In this document: piece by piece, positions 38,539 to 50,400 of the stretch
Layout: the number at the start of each line of letters is the position of its first letter
How positions within the stretch are numbered: position 1 is the stretch's first letter
Assembly (NCBI RefSeq): GCF_021130785.1
Contig: NC_060208.1
Location: forward strand, 170,122,501 to 170,186,500
Length of the DNA stretch: 64,000 nucleotides
Source of the DNA: Homalodisca vitripennis
Lineage: Eukaryota; Arthropoda; Insecta; Hemiptera; Cicadellidae
Reading direction: 5' to 3'
Translations under genes and position numbers: made by a program
The notes under the pieces: model-generated
The model's input: only the letters and a program-made list of their open reading frames with translations
What the model was told of the DNA's origin: nothing
Database searches by the model: none

Positions 38539-38571
38539 AATTTTCATGCAATCTTATGATGCATGAAAATT
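38539..38571. repeat. Perfect 12-bp-stem hairpin
   Basis: AATTTTCATGCA pairs with TGCATGAAAATT across a 9-base loop. Confidence 0.85.
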
Positions 38572-38832
38572 AGATTCCATAAAGATTCATATGATAATTA
38601 TGTTCTTTTTTTACCAAACAAAATTATTGCAAAGAAAATTTACCTATTTAATTAATTAATTACTTTTCAATATACGGTAAGTAGTTATTTCTAAAAATTA
38701 ATAACACGTACAATACAGGGGTCCTATTACTTTATATAAACTGTGGTTTATACTGGGATGTACAAATGAACCGTACCTATAACAAATTAAAAGGTTTTGA
38801 GATACGATAAGAACCAGATATAGGTAAAGCAT

Positions 38833-38888
38833 GGCATTTTCTGCATATCAACACCATATGCAGAAAATGCCAATGCATTCATTGGCAT
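38833..38888. repeat. Two adjoining perfect hairpins
   Basis: GGCATTTTCTGCATAT pairs with ATATGCAGAAAATGCC across 7 bases (38833-38871). The last bases then begin TGCCAATG/CATTGGCA with a 4-base loop (38868-38887). The two hairpins share TGCC and are mutually exclusive as drawn. Confidence 0.85.
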
Positions 38889-39914
38889 TTCATTTTCAAT
38901 GTTGAGAACACCACAATCAATTTTTTTTAAATAGGATATGAGTGCAATGATGCTTAGTAATCATGAATTCATTCTAGACATATTTTTTATTCACCGCTGC
39001 GTAGTTTAAAATATATTGAAATGGACGTAAATAGTAAAATCATTTTCCCAAGAGTAATAATCCGACAATAATCCATTCAGACTTTAATTGTTCATGCGAT
39101 AAGGAGAATTTTAAATTCTGTATAATATTTTCAATAAGTTATACGTTGTTATTGTAGTTAATTCATAGTTTTCTGTAAGGATTTACTAACAGATTTTCTA
39201 GAACCAGGAAAATATATAAAATTGTTATTATGATTTATTGTTCAGTAAACGCTGTTATAGAACTTACATAATTTACTCCAGGACTTAAAGGTGGAAATAT
39301 TTGTCTAGGTTCAACAGAAAGGCTTCATTTATTTCTAAAATGCTCAAAAGCACCTAGAAGTAAAACGTATGTACATATGGCTTCCTATGCAATGTGTACT
39401 CGCTGCCTTGACTATGTTTCAATGTGTTTTTTACTTCCATCTCCGTCGTATACCACCATTATAATGTTATGTTTTTAAATATGTACTGTGTACATAATGG
39501 TATGGATTTAGTATGTATGTATGGGGCTTTCTTGATAGTTATTTTATGTACATGTAAATGAAGTAATTTATAGTTATTTTGTATTACGATTCAAGTTATT
39601 GGCCGTCTTACAAAGTTAAGCAAAATATTAAGGAATCTTTAGACAATCATACAAAAATAAGTTTATACGAAAATGACACATCATGTAACACATTCTTGAA
39701 AAAATTATGTTTCAAGGGAAGTTTAAATTATACATTTGAAATATTTCTTGACATATCCTGCGCATGATACATTTCATTAAATTGGGTTTCATATGTTTAA
39801 ATTATAAAAGTCTACCAATTCGGTATAAAATGGTGTTGCATATGTTGAGCTAGTTAGGCTACATGTGTTAGATGTTTGAATCTCTTGTGGATGTATTTAG
39901 TTTGTTTACAAATT

Positions 39915-40180
39915 TATTTATCCATCTACTTTCTCATTGCCATCATGGTTACCCATAAGAACAGTTTAAAGTATTCCCTAACGCTCAGCCATATCCTATG
40001 GAGTGACATGCATAATACACAAGAACTCAGTGAACCTCATATAGCAATGAAGCTGCATGCACAATTTCAAGTCCGTAGGTAAGTTTTTTCAATATATCAT
40101 GCGGACAGGCAAACAGACAGAAATTACATTTGTATGGCCCCTCAAGTGATATACTTTGCTGACGCTCAGCCAATTACTTA
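39915..40180 (+). repeat. Dispersed repeat family F, copy 2
   Basis: Homologous to 14998-15255 with the same order of blocks. Ends in CAGACAGAAATTACATTTGT, ATGGCCCCTCAAGTGATA and GACGCTCAGCCAA. Non-coding. Confidence 0.65.
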
Positions 40181-40484
40181 AAAAAGTTTAAATTCCACAC
40201 CCACTTGGAATATGCTGCGCTAATAATTATAATAAATTTTATCTTCCCACTCTTTATTCAACATCAACTGATTTATTAGGAGACAAACTCACAATCGGCA
40301 GTTCAACAATGATATATCTCTATTTCAACCACTATAAAGTATATTGTTAAATTTCGTTCTAAACTAGCAAACAATTTTATTTGAAACTATTGATACTTTA
40401 TGCAACCCCCTATAATACGTTTAAAGTATTGTATGATGTAAGTGAAGGTATTTCTGTGGTTTAACCCCACATTAACTTTTAGAA
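40181..40484. other. Spacer between families F and C
   Basis: No gene or repeat recognised. Confidence 0.5.
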
Positions 40485-40895
40485 TATTTTCAGTAACAGA
40501 ATGATTAGGATCATCCAGCTGAAAGGCTCAATTTCGAGAAACGTCCTCGAGCCACACAACTTATTGATGAGTTACAAGTTCAATCACTTTGGCCGAGACG
40601 CTCTTATTGAATTACAGGCACGGTTTCAGCCAGATATCTCTTCTGGAGATGATGAGACACAAACATGACCCGAGTTATTTTTGTTATTATTATAGTATTT
40701 AATTAACAGTTGTACTCAAATTTAGTTACATTTGGCAGCTAACAATGGATCAAAACGAAACAGGCCATGCTTATAAGTACTATAACAAATTATAGTTATA
40801 ATAAGTAGGCTATTCATAAAAAATACGCAATTAATTTAATAACACATTACAGTCACCGCATATCTCAAGTAGGTTTAATATTTACAATTCTTTTG
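40485..40895 (+). repeat. Dispersed repeat family C, copy 2
   Basis: Matches 11810-12130 (AGCTGAAAGGCTCAATTTCG, CCACACAACTTATTGATGAG, CGCTCTTATTGAA, CTCAAGTAGGTTTAAT). Longer than copy 1 through insertions. Confidence 0.6.
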
Positions 40896-41039
40896 TTTCG
40901 AAGTAATAAGTCTATATATAAAGTGGGATTAGCCCACGTTGTCACTATAATATTAGGATTATTAGTTTAACCTTGACCCTAATATTTAAGAAACCCATAG
41001 CTTAAAATTACTGGTTTATCTAGTATACCAAAAATGTGG

Positions 41040-41260
41040 AAGTTGGGTCGGCTCAGAGCCATTATAAAGATAAAAGAGATTTTCATATTGAGACCAGTAA
41101 CTCAAAACGCATTGATAAATACGAGAATAATGGAGGCTCGAGGACTGCCCCTTCAGGAACCCCATATGTTTTCTCCACTGAATAAAAAATTAATTTAAAA
41201 AACAGAGTTATTTTACAACCTACAAACTCCACGAGTCCTTCAATTGAGATTTTAAGATAT
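41040..41260 (-). pseudogene. LINE reverse-transcriptase fragment
   Basis: Minus strand gives YSVEKTYGVPEGAVLEPPLF followed, in a shifted frame, by LVFINAF, equivalent to the RT block YGVPQGSVLGPLLFxxYINDL. Upstream (to the right) VEFVGC may be the preceding block. Too short to assign a clade; clearly broken. Confidence 0.55.
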
Positions 41261-42613
41261 TCAAGGGTTTGAACTCCTTCTATCTCAAGACCGTGAAGTT
41301 AAAAAAAATAAAACGTTTATGAACCAATATAAGAACATTAAAATGTAACACAAACTAATTTTTATGTTAAGAAACTATATTTAGCATATATATTAAACGT
41401 GATCTAAGTATCAATACTTAGGCGTAGGGATGTAATGTGCAAGTCAAACTCAAAACATTAAAGAAATCTTAAGGAATTATTTATGATTAAATATTATTTT
41501 TTAAACCGGCATTCGTATATTTGTTATTAAACATTTAATTTCTATTTGTCTACACATATCTGCTATCCTTAACTCTTCTGTTATCCAGAATAAGATATGA
41601 TATTGGGATATCCGTGTATGGTTTAATACAATGCATGAAATAACTAATACAACTGTTGTGTCCGAAAAAAACTACACCAAAGACTTCCTACATTTATTTA
41701 TATTTTCTGGGATAAGTTGCTATTTTATTTACAAAGGATTTTTATTCATACTTTATATAGCCGCAAGTTGTGTAGAAAAGGATCTAATAGACATAACTTC
41801 ATTTATTCATACACTATAACATTTTAGAGTTCAGACTTTCAGGTTCTTAGGAGACTAGGTGTAAAAGAATTGGTCTTATTTTTAAAAAAAATAGCGTGCG
41901 TAAGAGTAAGAGATTATTCATTTGGTGCATCTGCCATTTTAATGCAGGCAACGCGAATCGAGCGCCTGTTTATCTCATCGCAGGTTCGCAGGTGCATATC
42001 ATAAGGAAGCTCTTTCAAAATCACAAATTTGTATTTTTTTGATTCTTAAAAGATTATTAGGTTTATTAACATACGATACTAAGTTTATTTCATTATATTT
42101 AATATCTAAAACATAATTCAATTCGGACAGTTTTAACTATTTGTTCACCTTAAAATATATCACTAAAGCCTACTTAATTTTTCAAGACTATTACTTGTCT
42201 GAACGAAAATGTTTAGATGTTCATGATCATGGGAGAATTTTCTTCACTATCCGTACTTTGCATTACATGTTATTTCAGTTTTGAAGAAAAAGTATAATTT
42301 TGAGTCATTGTCAGATCTGACACGTATTGCAGACTGGACGAAATAGAGAGTCCGCTGCAATGCAGAATTGTGCAAGTCCCAAATGCAAAGTAAGCGCGCA
42401 CGGACTGCATATCAAATAACGTCCCTTACTAACTCCTGAGACGACACAGTGCCTTGTAAAGGTTGGGACTATTCTTGAGTGGTGGAAGGGGTAGAACTTG
42501 ACATTAGAATCGGATTGTAGGTCATTTTAATTACAAAATATTACCAAGAACGAGAACGGAAATACACTGAGAAAGAGGAAATAGGATATGTAAAGCACTG
42601 TTTTACCATTTAA
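41261..42613. other. Non-coding, AT-rich
   Basis: No gene recognised. A less AT-rich patch at 42330-42490 precedes the Mutator-like element. Confidence 0.5.
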
Positions 42614-44070
42614 GGGGGTCACTTTTCTCCTATCCCGCCCATGTTAACTTATGTACCTTTTTCTCAGAAAATATAAAATATATCTGAATAGTTTAATTTT
42701 GTTTTATATTGGTTCTTTTTCTATGATTAGAATAAAAAAATACAACCCTAAGTCAATTCTTAAATTTTGTGTAAATGTTTAAAAAATTGTACTTTTTATT
42801 TATGAAAATTGATAATTAGTGTTTTACAACATAAATCTTTTTCATGTTATTATATACATAATTTTCTTTTCAGCCTACAGAACACTTTCACCTGAACATT
42901 TAAAAAAAAGTACGTTTAATAATCTTTACCCGTTCCTGAGAAAAAGGTACATATGTGTCGCAAAACTAAACGTTCGGAAAACGGCAAATAAAAAAAAACA
43001 AATTTGAAATTAAAGAATTAAACATTTTATTTTTTTTACCTTCTAATACCATATAGCCAGGAGCATATGATGGATTGTCCCCTTCCTCCTCTTCATAGTC
43101 ATCCTCAAGTTTTCTCTTTGATTTGTGCAATGCCTGTGTTATTTTCTTATGAAGCTCTTCCTGACATTTATATGCTTTTGCGATCCGCCTCCGGTCCAGC
43201 TTCAACAAAGCACTCACAAACTGCTTTTCCAGGCCTCAGGTTGCATTTCTAAAACAATTTGCACTTTCCGATGTTACCATCATTGAAGTATGTGATAGCT
43301 TCATACACTCCAAACATCAGTGTATTTATTCTTACAGTTCTTTTTGGGTACAAAAGTCCAAATAACATTGTTTAGTGACTCGTTTACGTTTTGAGTTTTA
43401 CCTTTGACACATGTCTGAAGTAAGACTGGGTCTGAACGTGCTCTGAACACTGGTTTTACATGAAGCATAACTTTTTCAGGGAGATGGAAATGATTTTTGC
43501 TGTTCAACCTAGCCCTAGGTTGTTCTTCAGCAGGCAAATCTGGAGTACACTCAACTAAAACAGGCCTAGGCTTCTTTTTCCAGCGAGTTCTTTTCACAAA
43601 TACCCTTCTGTGATCTTGGCATCACAATATTAGCAATTATCAATAAATCAAAGCAACTGTTAGAAACAAAACACTCACAGTGTATCTCTTATGAGAACAC
43701 ACAGATAACCTCTGTCAAAAAGCAATACATCTATAAACAAACATCTATCAACTGTCTACTGGCTACAATTCTGCTGAAGCAGGTTAGCCAACTTATTAAA
43801 CAAAAAGAAAATCTTGTTTTCTTTGACTATTATATGTATAACAGTGAGCAACAAGACAAAGCTTGAAGCGCATTACACACTACGCTGAGAATGCTTACTC
43901 AACCGGTAAAAACTTTGAAACTTTTCAAACATATGAATTTTTTTAATACACTTGCCGTAACAGTAAAAACATAAACCATGTGTCATTTTAAACAAGAGAT
44001 TCTGGGCTACAATTTAGAACAAAAAACAGAAAAAACAAATTTTTCCAATTTTTTTCAAAAAGTGACCCCC
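42614..44070 (-). mobile_element. Short DNA transposon with GGGGGTCACTTTT inverted ends and Mutator-like transposase remnant
   Basis: GGGGGTCACTTTT at 42614-42626 is the exact inverse of AAAAGTGACCCCC at 44058-44070. The 1457 bases between hold the minus-strand transposase remnant at 42990-43640. No matching 8-9-base target duplication is evident next to the ends, so the boundaries, although marked by perfect 13-base inverted repeats, are not proven. Confidence 0.7.
42990..43640 (-). pseudogene. C-terminal part of a Mutator-like transposase, frameshifted
   Basis: Minus-strand frame from about 43597 reads basic KRTRWKKKP, then LPEKVMLHVKPVFRARSDP, LLQTCVKGKTQNVNESLNN and VIWTFVPKK. In families annotated as Mutator-like transposase in animals, (L)xxCxxGxTQNxNESxNxxIWxxxPK is the hallmark near the C-terminus, followed by a VYEAITYFNDGN-type segment, which is visible after a frameshift at about 43310-43250. 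The final acidic part (KRKLEDDYEEEEGDNPSYAP) follows in another frame. N-terminal catalytic residues are missing: the element is an internally deleted, non-autonomous copy. Confidence 0.7.
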
Positions 44071-46319
44071 ATGATCAAAATCCCATAAGGACTACATGAT
44101 CATTATCACCGTGTTTCTCTCGAGGAATTTTATTTCGGAGAATCCACTTTCCCCCGGGTTGACATATAAATGGAATTCACCAAGCTTAGTAACTCCAAGA
44201 AACGAGCCGAATACCGAGAACTAGATCTACTCTACAATTAAAAATTATAGATACCCGAGTTTGGACTTTAACCACACCCTAAATAGTATAGACTCAATAA
44301 AGCGAGTTATATTAAAAGTTAGTATGTTTATTTTTGCGTTGAGACATATAACGCAAATTATTAAAAAACAATAATTTTCAGTTTTGTGTCGGTAAAAACG
44401 AAATATGTGCCGGTTTTGTGTGCTTTCCAAACAAGGTACAACTTTATAGATTCTAATTCGGATACTTTTGATCCGATTAAGAGATTAAGATAATATTTAT
44501 ATACAAGATAGGTAGATGTGTAATGATTATGAGTAGGTATTGAGTCCAGGGTGGAGTTGATACAGCAGTTCGCCAAATTACGCGTTGAACTGAGCAGGCG
44601 CCGGTCACGGAAAATTGAAAAAAATACTCAAATATATCTGTGCTAAAATTTATTTGTTTATTTATTTAAAATTCTCTGCAAAGCACGTCCGACCAGCTTA
44701 AGTCTTTTTACTGAAAGGCGCCTGGTATGCAGGGAAACAGTTAAAAATTAGATTTTCATTTAATGTTTGTATAGAAGTAATTAATGTATATCTCTAATAA
44801 TAATTCCTAGGCTCGTAATGTTTGTATCCAAATAATAAGCAAACCTATAAAAATCAATTTTTGGTTTTATATCAATGTTTTACTTTGATAACAAAAACAG
44901 TTTATTTTGCTAAATGAACTTCATGCTACTAACTATGTAAATATCCCATTGTTTGCCAAACATTTTAACAATTCCATGAATTTATTCTTTCTAAACCTCG
45001 ATTGACCAATGTAAAACCTATGTCTTGTTTCTAAAACCCCTCAACACGAACAGATTCATGAACTAACTGCTACAACAAATACGCTTTTTGTAACTCGAAT
45101 TATTGGTATCTGTGTGTTTCAAACATAAATTTCAATACCTGGTACAAGAATAATGACTGTAGCATAGACCTGTATCTAATCTAATTAGAAGTTTTGCTTA
45201 GAGTGGCGTAGTGTTTTCCTTCTGACTCAAGCTGCTGTAAACATCAGAAGAAAATAAAACATCCATCATCATTTTAACGAGGTTTTTATATACATCGGTA
45301 AATAAACTTTGATATGTTATTGTTTAATGATTAGTATTGGCGCTTTACGTGCACGGATAACGATTTAGCACATTTTATAGTCGATGTCATCTATTGTGTG
45401 GAGGTTGGCGTGGAGCTCTGTTAGGATGGGATATTTTATAATAAGGAAATATAAAAATACAGTTTAATATAGTAAAAAATTATAAAGTAAGAATGGGTTT
45501 ATGTTATTCACAAGGAAATGTCTGTAGTTTTTAATGAAATTTTAGTGTTTAGCAAAATACATGTAGGCGTCATTAAAATAACTTCTCTTGTTCCACACCA
45601 CCCTTTAAATAATTATTCAATTGCATCGATTTCTCGTTCCCAGCTCGTGTTCAAAATCATTAGCTCTCTGGGCGTTGGCGAAGCACATCATTAAAGGGGA
45701 TGGTGAAGTTTATCTACTATCTGTTCGTGTGACCGTAGGAAATCTCAAGAAGGAACTAGACTTGGAATTCTGCATGTTGCTTCAATTTTATATAAAGATT
45801 AGAACAAATTTTTAAGAACCATTATTTACTTTAAGATATATTAAAATGAATTTATATATTAAAAACGTCTTCCTAAGAGAAGAGAAATAATTTGCCAATA
45901 ATCAATTCATACTTCATTTACTGACACGAAAAATGAAGGTTGCAGTCACTTTAATATTTCTAAAAAGATTATCTCTTGTTATTATAGCAAATTTATAATT
46001 TAAAGTCCGAGTGAAGAAGTGATTTAGAAGATTTCCTAGAGCCAGATTAATTTTCTAACATCAATGATTCTATTTGTCCATGCATTAACTACTTAACTGT
46101 TACCCAGATCTTGAGCTATGCCTCTACGGTTGACTGCGATATTTCACTCGTATTAGGTTCCTGATAAACTTTTCATTTGCCTCTTATGCCATGATTTGAC
46201 GGAACTCTTTACTTTATTCTCTACCATGTCAATTTTCAATATAATCTGACACACAGATTCTAAACTGATAACATTTATTTACTTATAACTAGTTTAATAA
46301 TTCGTTCAGTCAGTGTTTC
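44071..46319. other. Non-coding, AT-rich
   Basis: No gene recognised. A small frame at 45621-45815 has no motif. Confidence 0.5.
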
Positions 46320-46575
46320 AGAATAACGTTTATGATGTAGAGTATGGTTTATAAAGAGATTACTAGCAAAGGGAATCCCTATCAATTTTAAGCGCCTGTC
46401 TGTGTTATAATTGCTTTATGACGATAAAATCCCACCTCTAGGTAAAGCTTTTGATGATCCCCTTTGTCAGACCGTGATTAAAGCTCTTCATTACGCGAGG
46501 TGCTGCAGATATCTTTCCAACAGGTTTACTTTTTAAAATATTCAGCCTTCTTGGTTTCAAAAGACCAGTAACTTA
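46320..46575 (+). repeat. Dispersed repeat family D, copy 3
   Basis: Closely matches the reverse complement of 36930-37160 over its whole length and 12740-12935 over its 3' part. The most complete pair in this family is copies 2 and 3, in opposite orientation. Confidence 0.75.
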
Positions 46576-46943
46576 TAAAGTTTTTTTTTACTTTTATAGT
46601 AAAATGTTTGCTTTGTATTTTATTTAAACGTCGTTGTTGATATCCTAATGCCCCTAATAATTTAAATAGCAATAATACTAAATATTGTATTTTCAAATGT
46701 TGCTATGTATATTGAGTAAATAAATCGATGATTTTCTGTACAATTTCTCTTATATATATCAAGACTCATATATAATCAATTTATACTCACCAATATAGCA
46801 TATTTGTTATGGTCTGGAGAGTTTTGCCTCGTCTTTGGCAAACCAATTTATATATCCTGGGCACAAAATTAATACACGAGACACTAAATGCAATTTTTAT
46901 GACAGAAAATCGTTGATGTGACATCGTATTCATTTTTACATTT

Positions 46944-46947
<4 letters not shown>
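46576..46947. other. Non-coding spacer
   Basis: AT-rich, nothing recognised. Confidence 0.5.

Positions 46948-47025
<78 letters not shown>
46948..47025. repeat. (TA)n microsatellite
   Basis: About 78 bases of uninterrupted TA. Confidence 0.95.
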
Positions 47026-47030
<5 letters not shown>

Positions 47031-49059
47031 TAGCATAAATTAAGTAAAGATTATAACGCTACTAACAATGTACACCACACCACGTTCTTACAACTGACAA
47101 GAACAGAGATACAAGTAACAGCTTAAAAAGATACAAGTAAAGAATACAGATTAAATCAACTTTAGAGTTAATTCCAAGTAACTCTTCAACTATTTTGATC
47201 AATATTATATCTTAAATATACCACTTTTTGGTTGAAGTTCACCATTAATTATGGACTAGAACGGATAACAGACATCTTACGAACACTTACTTCCATTAAA
47301 GTACGCTGGCCTCTATTTTCAAACCTAAAAATTAAATAGCCTGTAGTACTTATATTTTAATACGTATTTTTGTCAGGATAGGATTTTATAATTATAGCTG
47401 TTCAAATTGTATGGCTTTTATTTTCAAGTTGTAGCCATTTAGTAGATAGCTAAATTTATTTATAAATAATTTGGAAGTGTTTAAGTGTGCTTAGTGTTAT
47501 TTGTGTCACACACACATTTGTTATTTTTAAATATTTAATGTGGTAATTTTTTAGGGCTGTATAAATAAATTTCAAATTAAATGCCAAAATATTACACCCA
47601 CATATAAACAAATTTTCAAAAATTAGTATTTTAAAAGTCACCTATTCTTTATATAATTGGACCAGGATATTCGGAGTATAAGTATGAGCGATGTCGAAGA
47701 AGCAGGTGGCCAGAACGAGCCGGATATATTTATGTAATATTCCTTGAAAGCCGAGCAGCCTCGCGTATAAATTGTTCTTCCGGACATCCATATCGCTTGT
47801 CTGCTGATATCGTTACTTTAACGTAGTGCAATGAATACCGAATTTCTTTTCAAGTAAATAGATTTGTGATATAAATATATTTCAAAATTCTAGCGCGCTT
47901 CTTGTGACAATGAGGTTCGGTCCCAAAGCTACAATCGTGTTCTATACAATTGCTTTGGACTTATTAGTGTATCATATATGTTTTTAATTAGTTGACTACG
48001 AATATTTATTAAGAGTAGAGATCAAAACTTTGATACAAATTTTACTTATGTAATTTTCTAATATAAAAATATTGCTGTAAATGCCCAATTAAGTTTTGGT
48101 TAAACAATTATAATCCAGGTACTAGCAGCTATATTTTCCAAATAAACTGAAATCGAATTGATAAACGTTCAGTTCCTAAGCGTTCCGAGAATTAAACAAA
48201 ATTGCCCAAATTCGCTGCAGACGTTTCTCATTTTTGATTATAAGTCATGGATAGTCCATGATCGTGTTTTATGACTAAAAATTAGGTTTTAACTTATAGT
48301 GAAACAAATCCAATAGCTACAGTATGTATTTCTTATAGTGATATGTTCTAAGATCTATCATTATTTTTCATCATCCGATCATTGAAACTGTGACGGGGGG
48401 TGGCTTCGTCTTAAAGTTGAAATAACATGACACAGACACAAATAAATAAATATTCATTATAAATATACATTCACAAATACTGCAAAAACACAATAATGCT
48501 TGTAGTTAGATTAAGCTATAAACCTAATTTTTATTCATTAATTGCATCTCAAACAGAGATATAAAGATCTCTAACAGAATCTCATTTGGAATTCTCATTG
48601 TTTAGAAATTTCTACAGTTCAAAGTTTTTAGATGCCAAAACACCTAGAAGTTAGAATATTCCAGAGACATCGAGTTTCAATAAATTGAGATACCAAGTGT
48701 TTCTATACGCAATGTTCTAGAGGCGGGAGGCTTCAAGTGGCCAAAAAACCCCATAGTGCTTATAGTCAAAAGACCTTTTCCTATAATTGTACACAGTTAC
48801 GCTTAGTCATCGTCCATCGTCAATTATGTTTAACATAATTCGTATAATAAAACGTACCATTCAGTGATTTACAAAAATGTCATGTTCTGTCTTCTGAAAT
48901 GTTAGACTGCAAATAATGGTTTTTCTTTTTAGGCGACATTTATTGTTCTGTTTTGTAAACAAATAATAGTAAAAAAATTGTAATTTTTATACGGATTCTC
49001 TCTTTAATGCAAGTTCTTCGTAAGGTACATATTTTAGTATGAATATATATATATATAAT
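47026..49059. other. Non-coding, with one doubtful micro-exon
   Basis: AT-rich. A 17-codon frame at 47684-47737 (MSDVEEAGGQNEPDIFM, then TAA) has coding-like composition that stands out from its flanks and ends in ATGTAATA, which contains a possible splice donor (GTAATA). With no partner exon recognised this is only a candidate first exon. Confidence 0.3.
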
Positions 49060-49230
49060 ATATCAACAAATATTGAATCGCAAAAAGTTTCAATATTCAA
49101 ATCGCACAAACATTCACCCAGCAAGTGAGAGATTCGGGTTCGAGTCCCAGCGGAGCAAGTACTTTTTGCAATTCAATATTTGTTGAAATTAAATTAGGCT
49201 ATTGCCACTTATACAAATTTAATGAATGTA
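49060..49230 (+). repeat. Truncated copy of the tRNA-like element with inverted arms
   Basis: Left arm TCAACAAATATTGAATCGCA with AAAAGT (49062-49087) is the inverse of ACTTTTTGCAATTCAATATT with TGTTGA (49160-49185). Between them is the 3' half of the tRNA-like sequence (CATTCACCCAGCAAGTGAGA .. GGTTCGAGTCC .. GCGGAGCAAG, 49111-49159); the 5' half is missing. The right arm continues into AAATTAGGCTATTGCCACTT with ATACAAATTTAATGAAT. Confidence 0.8.
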
Positions 49231-49324
49231 AACAGAAGTCATTTGACAGGTATTTGGTCTTCCGATCATATGCTAGTTTGGTTATTTAAACACATGTGTG
49301 GAAGAAACGGCCAAATACAAAATT

Positions 49325-49480
49325 AATTGAATCGTAAAAAGTGAGGGCTCTGTGGTGTAATGGTAGCACATTCACCCGGCAAGTGAGAGATCCGGGTTCG
49401 AGTCCCGGCGGAGCAAGTACTTTTAGCGATTCAATATTTGTTGAAATTAAATTAGGCTATTGCCACTTATACAAATTTAA
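49325..49480 (+). repeat. Fuller copy of the tRNA-like element with inverted arms
   Basis: TTGAATCGTAAAAAGT (49328-49343) and ACTTTTAGCGATTCAA (49419-49434) are near-inverse arms around the tRNA-like sequence. The right flank AATATTTGTTGAAATTAAAT then TAGGCTATTGCCAC is identical to that of the truncated copy 260 bases upstream and to the solo arm at 2164-2210 (minus). The recurrence of the flank with the tRNA-like part shows a mobile repeat and not an isolated tRNA gene. Confidence 0.8.
49346..49416 (+). tRNA. tRNA-like sequence (nominal anticodon GGC, Ala), probably a pseudo-tRNA or SINE head
   Basis: Folds as a cloverleaf: acceptor GGCTCTG/CGGAGCA (first pair G-A mismatched), D arm GTGT-AATGGTA-GCAC, anticodon arm TTCAC-CCGGCAA-GTGAG, a 4-base variable loop, and T arm CCGGG-TTCGAGT-CCCGG. 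An internal B box GGTTCGAGTCC and an A-box-like TGGTGTAATGG are present, so RNA polymerase III could read it. Against a working tRNA: position 33 is C in place of the near-universal U, position 1 is mispaired, and the copy upstream reads AGC at the anticodon. A poly(T) terminator is weak (TTTT at 49420-49423). Confidence 0.5.
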
Positions 49481-49487
49481 TGAATAT

Positions 49488-49542
49488 ACTGTATATATAT
49501 ATATATATATATATACAGTAATAATCACCTTGTATATATATA

Positions 49543-49586
<44 letters not shown>

Positions 49587-49610
49587 TATATACAAGGTGA
49601 TTATTTATTT
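49488..49610. repeat. AT-rich palindromes with ATAATCACCTTGTATATA arms
   Basis: ATACTGTATATA..TATATATACAGTA at 49488-49519 is followed by AATAATCACCTTGTATATAT then ACTATATATA and, inverted, TATATAGTATATATACAAGG with TGATTATT (49520-49608). The second palindrome has unique non-AT arms, so it is not merely a TA run. Confidence 0.85.
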
Positions 49611-50119
49611 TATTTAGTAAATTAGAATCATTAATTGCGTCTAGGAAGTTCGTTCTTATAAGGATGAGTATGTTTATAAATTATCTCCAAGAGAAATCAA
49701 AGTAATTGTATAAAATAGGAACTCGGGAATTTGCCAACGCTAAGGATACAACACTAAGTTTCAGGGATTAGAATCTACCCTCTTCAGGTGTAAAAAGACT
49801 TTGTGTACATATCGTCCAAAATCTTTTTTCCTTTTAAAATCAACTATCGCCAGTATCAAGTTTTAACCGAATAATAGTGTTATTTTTTACTTGCTGAACA
49901 TAAGCTACAGCCATTTCAACCTCGACACAGCATCAAGTGTAATTATTTAATTAGTTTAAATACCTATTATTTGTAGTTGATTGCGATTTACTAATGAACT
50001 AGTCAATTACAATGTGTTTTTTACTTCAGCCTTTACCGTAATAAGGAAACATTAAATATAATCATTATAAAGTCTTAAAACAAAACAAACAAACAAAAAG
50101 TTAGAGATTTAAAGGTAAG
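49611..50119. other. Non-coding, AT-rich
   Basis: Nothing recognised. Confidence 0.5.
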
Positions 50120-50400
50120 TGTTTGAATGCAGTGTCAATATACAAAACTCGCTGTGAGCTCGTATCTGAATATCGCCGTTGTGATGTCTTTACAACGGCT
50201 CCTCCCCAAGTTGGCTGTTGTTATATTGCAGGCGGCTGCGGCGGCGAGTTGTAAAATCATCAAGTCCTGTAGCTTCAGCCGAGCAACTGGCGACATATCA
50301 ACTAGGTCAAAACACATTTGCTGTAAATTGCTCCTTTGTTAACTTTCGTGCTTATAATGCGCAAAGTTTTAGCGCATCTTGGATGTTTCACAGTTCTTAA
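50120..50400 (-). repeat. Dispersed repeat family G, copy 2
   Basis: Reverse complement matches 18870-19015. The GC-rich centre (GCGGCTGCGGCGGCGAG, 50232-50248) lies at the GCCGCC block. Small frames on both strands are incidental. Confidence 0.7.

Larger units (their letters stand above)
37991..39914. other. Non-coding, with perfect hairpins
   Basis: Apart from the hairpins at 38539-38571 and 38833-38888, nothing recognisable. A small open frame at 39579-39767 has no motif. Confidence 0.5.

Noticed and set aside
42614..44070. Kolobok-type element with TTAA duplication
   Set aside because: TTAA is present at the left end only; the right flank reads ATGA.
49346..49416. Working tRNA-Ala gene
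   Set aside because: C at position 33, a mispaired first acceptor pair and repetition of the flanks with a truncated copy point to a repeat; kept only as tRNA-like.
49341..49625. 94-codon frame across the tRNA-like element
   Set aside because: It translates the cloverleaf and TA repeats, so it is not a protein gene.
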